DNA of 7,720 nucleotides from Fimenecus sp045631075 (GTDB lineage: Bacteria > Bacillota > Clostridia > Oscillospirales > Acutalibacteraceae): positions 1 to 7,720 of the forward strand of contig JAZQUC010000212.1 of the NCBI GenBank assembly GCA_045631075.1. The letters are read 5' to 3'. This document shows positions 5,221 through 7,720 of this stretch, piece by piece. The position numbers and the translations under genes were made by a program. Within the stretch, counting starts at the first letter, position 1; each line of letters starts with the position of its first letter. The notes beneath the pieces are model-generated. The model saw only the letters and a list, made by a program, of their open reading frames with translations, did not search any database and was not told the origin of the DNA.

Positions 5221-6191
5221 TCAGCGTCACCTCCCTCTTGTTTTGCTTCAATTTCAGCGATAACATCTTCAGGAGAAATGTCGGTACTTTCGACACCGTA
5301 TGATTTCATGAAATCTTCTAGTTCCTTATCACTGTTTGGCTGATGATAGAATGATGAAGATGTATTGTTTTCATCATCAAGTTCAAGAAGTGAACTGATA
5401 ACTTCTTCACGCATCTGGTCAACTGTATCCTGAAGTTCCTGTTCAACAGCTTCTTTAAGTTCAGCCTGAGTTTCATAAACAACAGGTTCTTCCTTTTCTG
5501 TTTCAACTTCTTCAACAACCTGTGGTCTTGCAGCAGTATCAGATACAACCTGTCCCTGATTGATTGTGATAACACGATGGTTAAAACGACGAACAAGTTC
5601 ATGCTCGTGAGTAACCATTACAACAGTTGTTCCGTTAGCATTGATATGATTTAAAAGGTCAACGATTTCGTATGACATTTCAGGGTCAATGTTACCTGTT
5701 GGTTCGTCAGCAATAATGATACCTGCATTATTAACAAGTGCACGAGCAAGTGCAACTCTCTGCTGTTCACCACCTGAAAGCTGTGTTGGTAATTGTCTTG
5801 CCTTTGATGTAAGACCTACAAGGCTCAATACATATGGAACACGCTTTCTGATGTCTTTTTCCTTTGCACCGATAACACGCATTGCGAATGCTACATTATC
5901 ATATACAGTCATATTAGGAATAAGACGGAAATCCTGGAAAACGATACCCATTGTTCGACGGAACTTGGGAATATCTCTTTTCTTGATTTTGTTAAGATTA
6001 TAATTATTGATGATAACAGAACCACTATTAGCAACCTGTTCACGCATAATTATTTTAAGAAATGTACTTTTACCTGCACCTGATGAACCAACAATAAAGA
6101 CAAATTCACCGTCTTCAATTGTAATGGAAACATCACGAAGGGCATTGGTACCATTGTCATAAGTTTTTGAGACATTTTTGAATTCAATCAC
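5217..6191 (-). CDS. ftsE: Cell division ATP-binding protein FtsE with a long acidic C-terminal tail
   Basis: FtsE is the cytoplasmic ATPase of FtsEX. All ABC motifs are intact: Walker A GSSGAGKS (35-42), Q-loop Q86, signature LSGGEQQ (138-144), Walker B with the catalytic glutamate in IIIADEP (158-164), D-loop NID (167-169) and H-loop H195. The typical FtsE phrasing MGIVFQDFRLIPNMTVYDNV (81-100) separates it from other ABC ATPases. The core ends near residue 225, the usual full length, but here about 100 more residues follow, rich in Glu and Asp and probably partly helical or disordered (for example EEVETEKEEP, then VEQELQDTVDQMREEVISSL). The start is GTG (6189-6191), preceded 7 bases upstream by AGGTG (6199-6203); no in-frame ATG fits. 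It is the first gene of the operon, transcribed from the promoter at 6278-6306, and overlaps ftsX by 4 bases. Confidence 0.97.
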   Translation of the reverse strand: MIEFKNVSKTYDNGTNALRDVSITIEDGEFVFIVGSSGAGKSTFLKIIMREQVANSGSVIINNYNLNKIKKRDIPKFRRTMGIVFQDFRLIPNMTVYDNVAFAMRVIGAKEKDIRKRVPYVLSLVGLTSKARQLPTQLSGGEQQRVALARALVNNAGIIIADEPTGNIDPEMSYEIVDLLNHINANGTTVVMVTHEHELVRRFNHRVITINQGQVVSDTAARPQVVEEVETEKEEPVVYETQAELKEAVEQELQDTVDQMREEVISSLLELDDENNTSSSFYHQPNSDKELEDFMKSYGVESTDISPEDVIAEIEAKQEGGDAE

Positions 6192-6277
6192 AAATATGCA
6201 CCTAATCCTTTATATTTAATCTGAAAAATTAACTTATTTTTTGGCACAATAACACATAATAGTCATTGTTGGTTTAG

Positions 6278-6306
6278 ATTATACCACAAAATATTGTATT
6301 TGTAAC
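6278..6306 (-). promoter_or_regulatory. Promoter of the ftsE operon
   Basis: On the minus strand TATAAT (6278-6283) is preceded by TGG, giving an extended -10 (TGn), and 17 bases further upstream by GTTACA (6301-6306), a 4-of-6 match to TTGACA. Transcription would start near 6271, giving a leader of about 80 bases before the GTG of ftsE. Confidence 0.72.
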
Positions 6307-6441
6307 GCTTTTTAAGAAAAGTTAACATTTATCGTCGTTTTGCACAAAAAGTTGTTGTATTTTAATGCATTTTAAATATATTATTGGTATATATTTTACT
6401 ATAATTTTCCACAATAATTTTCTTCTTTACAATTTGTGGTA
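6282..6441. repeat. 9-bp inverted motif present in both divergent promoters
   Basis: TACCACAAA at 6282-6290 is the exact reverse complement of TTTGTGGTA at 6433-6441. Read in the direction of transcription, each promoter thus carries TTTGTGGTA in or at the end of its -35/-10 spacer. A third, shorter CCACAA occurs at 6409-6414. A shared operator is possible; chance in AT-rich DNA cannot be excluded. Confidence 0.4.
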
Positions 6442-6453
6442 ATATGTTATAAT
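6426..6453 (+). promoter_or_regulatory. Promoter of the Gfo/Idh/MocA oxidoreductase gene
   Basis: TTTACA (6426-6431, one mismatch to TTGACA), 16 bases, then TATAAT (6448-6453). The TGT just before the hexamer makes an extended -10. Transcription would start near 6460, leaving a leader of about 32 bases that ends in the SD AAGGGA (6479-6484). Confidence 0.78.
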
Positions 6454-6491
6454 TCACTTGATAAAAATATAACTTTTTAAGGGATGATTTT

Positions 6492-7720
6492 ATGTCAAAA
6501 CCTATTACTGCTATTATTGTTGGTGCAGGTCACAGAGCATTAATTTATGCTGAACTTGCAATCACAAATCCTGAACTTTTAAAGATTGTTGGCGTTGCTG
6601 ACCCTAATCCTGTAAGACGCGAAATGTGTATGAAAAAATTCGGTTTTTCAGAAGATATGTGCTTTGAGACTGCACAGGAATTAGCGAAACACGGCAAACT
6701 TGCTGATACAATTATCAATGGCACAATGGACCATCAGCATCTTGAAACATCTATTCCACTTCTTGATGCAGGTTATGATATGCTTTTGGAAAAACCATTT
6801 GCACCTAATGAAGAAGATATGAGAGAAATCGTTGAGTGTGCAAGAAAAAACAATTCAAAGGTTATGATTTGTCACGTGCTTCGTTATACACCTTTTTACT
6901 ATGCGATCAAGGAAACACTTGCAAATGGTGAAATTGGTGAAATAATGAATATTCAGACACTTGAACATGTTAGTTATCATCACCTTTCAACATCTTATAT
7001 CCGTGGTAAATGGGCCAATAGCAAAGAGTGTCACACATCAATGCTTCTTGCAAAGTGTTGTCACGATATTGACATTATGATGTGGATGATGAGTGACACA
7101 AAACCAACGCAGATTTCAAGTTTTGGTGGTAAATATCAGTTTAAGCCTGAAAACGCACCTGAAAACGCAGGTGAAAGATGTCTTGTTGACTGTCCATTAG
7201 TTGAGGATTGCAGATACTCTGCGAAACGTCTTTATATTGACCAGCCTGACCGTTGGGCATTCTATATCTGGGACAAACTTGAACATATCCCTAATCCAAC
7301 GATTGAAGATAAAATCAATCTTCTTAAGGGTGATTCACCTTACGGAAAGTGCATTTATAAATGTGACAATGACGTTGTTGACCATCAGTCTGTGCTTGTT
7401 AATTTTGCAAACGGTGCAACAGGTACTCACAATATGGTAGGCGGTTCATCAATGTCACTTCGTAGAATACATATTGTAGGTACTCTTGGTGAAATTTACG
7501 GTAACTTTGAAGAAGCAAAGTTCTATGTTTCAAAGATTCATCCAACTAAAACCGATGAAAAGATTGTTGAAGAGGTTGACCTTAGACTTACAGGTGATAT
7601 GGTAGGTGCTTACGGTGGTCACGGTGGTGGTGACGAAAGACTTGCAGAGGACTTTGTATCCTTTGTCCGTGGTGAAAAACCAAGTCTTGCTTGTACTTCA
7701 ATTTTTGATTCGGTTGCAGG
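6492..7720 (+). CDS. Gfo/Idh/MocA-family NAD(P)-dependent oxidoreductase (runs off the right edge)
   Basis: Enzymes of this family oxidise or reduce sugar, inositol and related hydroxyl groups with a nicotinamide cofactor; the substrate here cannot be told. The frame is open for 409 codons and continues beyond the window. The N-terminal Rossmann domain begins IIVGAGHRALIYAE (8-21), a variant of GxGxxG. D37 at the end of the second strand (VGVADP) favours NAD over NADP (inference). EKP (100-102) is the family's catalytic lysine motif, and CHDIDIMMW (190-198) lies in the C-terminal substrate domain. A subgroup-like insert carries C230, C234 and C240 (CLVDCPLVEDCRYSA), followed by C287 and C291, a possible metal site. 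GGHGGGDERL (375-384) also looks like subgroup sequence. The ATG (6492-6494) has AAGGGA 7 bases upstream. It is divergent from the division operon and probably functionally unrelated. Confidence 0.93.
   Translation, partial: MSKPITAIIVGAGHRALIYAELAITNPELLKIVGVADPNPVRREMCMKKFGFSEDMCFETAQELAKHGKLADTIINGTMDHQHLETSIPLLDAGYDMLLEKPFAPNEEDMREIVECARKNNSKVMICHVLRYTPFYYAIKETLANGEIGEIMNIQTLEHVSYHHLSTSYIRGKWANSKECHTSMLLAKCCHDIDIMMWMMSDTKPTQISSFGGKYQFKPENAPENAGERCLVDCPLVEDCRYSAKRLYIDQPDRWAFYIWDKLEHIPNPTIEDKINLLKGDSPYGKCIYKCDNDVVDHQSVLVNFANGATGTHNMVGGSSMSLRRIHIVGTLGEIYGNFEEAKFYVSKIHPTKTDEKIVEEVDLRLTGDMVGAYGGHGGGDERLAEDFVSFVRGEKPSLACTSIFDSVA
7146..7169 (+). repeat. Perfect 12-bp tandem duplication in the oxidoreductase gene
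   Basis: CCTGAAAACGCA occurs twice without a gap (7146-7157 and 7158-7169), in frame, giving PENAPENA just before the cysteine cluster. It keeps the reading frame and is probably a neutral slippage product in a surface loop. Confidence 0.8.

Larger units (their letters stand above)
6192..6491. other. Divergent intergenic region between ftsE and the oxidoreductase gene
   Basis: This 300-base gap is very AT-rich and contains no convincing open reading frame or RNA gene. It holds one promoter facing each way (6278-6306 minus, 6426-6453 plus) and a 9-bp inverted motif shared by them. The stretch 6310-6425 between the promoters has only A/T runs, one further unpartnered TATAAT (6400-6405) and a short palindrome AATGCATT (6364-6371). 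Confidence 0.7.

Noticed and set aside
5318..5602. Minus-strand open frame of 94 codons inside ftsE
   Set aside because: A frame-shifted reading of the ftsE tail with Leu/Lys-rich composition. It raises the question of a frameshift, but the ftsE frame itself is open to its ATGA junction with ftsX, so none is needed.
5689..6003. Plus-strand open frame of 104 codons
   Set aside because: Antisense to the conserved ABC motifs of ftsE; no SD or family resemblance.
6340..6405. A further plus-strand promoter using TTGCAC (6340) or TATAAT (6400-6405)
   Set aside because: Neither has a partner hexamer at 15-19 bases; the region is A/T-rich enough to give such matches by chance.
1..7720. Phage, insertion sequence, CRISPR, tRNA or defence genes
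   Set aside because: No transposase, integrase, regular direct repeats, cloverleaf or defence motifs were seen on either strand; gene content is core and housekeeping.

Overview
The window is AT-rich DNA from a low-GC Gram-positive bacterium. The cell-division gene order (ftsE, ftsX, coiled-coil/LytM hydrolase, S41 protease-like), the greA-lysS pair, strong Shine-Dalgarno (SD) sequences and the protein styles all suggest Clostridia. Oscillospiraceae (Ruminococcus-like) is my best guess, by inference only; there is no marker that fixes the species. I see no mobile element, CRISPR array, tRNA or rRNA.

Layout. Positions 1-6191 are all read on the minus strand, from right to left. First comes a tight operon: ftsE (GTG start, 4-base overlap with ftsX), ftsX (11-base overlap with the next gene), an exported coiled-coil protein with a LytM/M23 domain (GTG start), and a membrane-anchored S41 C-terminal-processing-protease-like protein (TTG start). 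A strong hairpin with a U-run follows. It looks like a terminator, yet it also contains the ribosome-binding site of the next gene, an unrecognised 255-residue protein. Then comes a perfect consensus promoter (TTGACA, 17 bases, TATAAT), whose -35 box contains the stop codon of the unknown gene. This promoter drives greA and lysS, and lysS runs off the left edge. On the right, a 300-base AT-rich intergenic region holds two divergent promoters: one for ftsE and one for a plus-strand Gfo/Idh/MocA-family oxidoreductase that runs off the right edge.

How it fits together. FtsE (ATPase) and FtsX (membrane subunit) form the transmembrane switch that, in other bacteria, controls a cell-wall hydrolase or hydrolase activator through a periplasmic or extracellular coiled coil. 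The next gene encodes such a protein, so this is a self-contained wall-splitting module. The S41 protein is anchored on the same side of the membrane. By alignment to known S41 proteases it has lost both the catalytic serine (Gly303) and the lysine (Asn328), so it is predicted to be a pseudoprotease. The LytM domain also lacks the usual first metal-ligand His spacing. greA (transcript-cleavage factor) and lysS (lysyl-tRNA synthetase) are housekeeping genes unrelated to division.

The most interesting points are the pseudoprotease, the terminator/SD hairpin in front of the unknown gene, a smaller SD hairpin at the S41 start, the acidic 100-residue tail on FtsE, and the inverted motifs around the promoters. 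None of this amounts to a clearly new system. It is a known module with unusual details.
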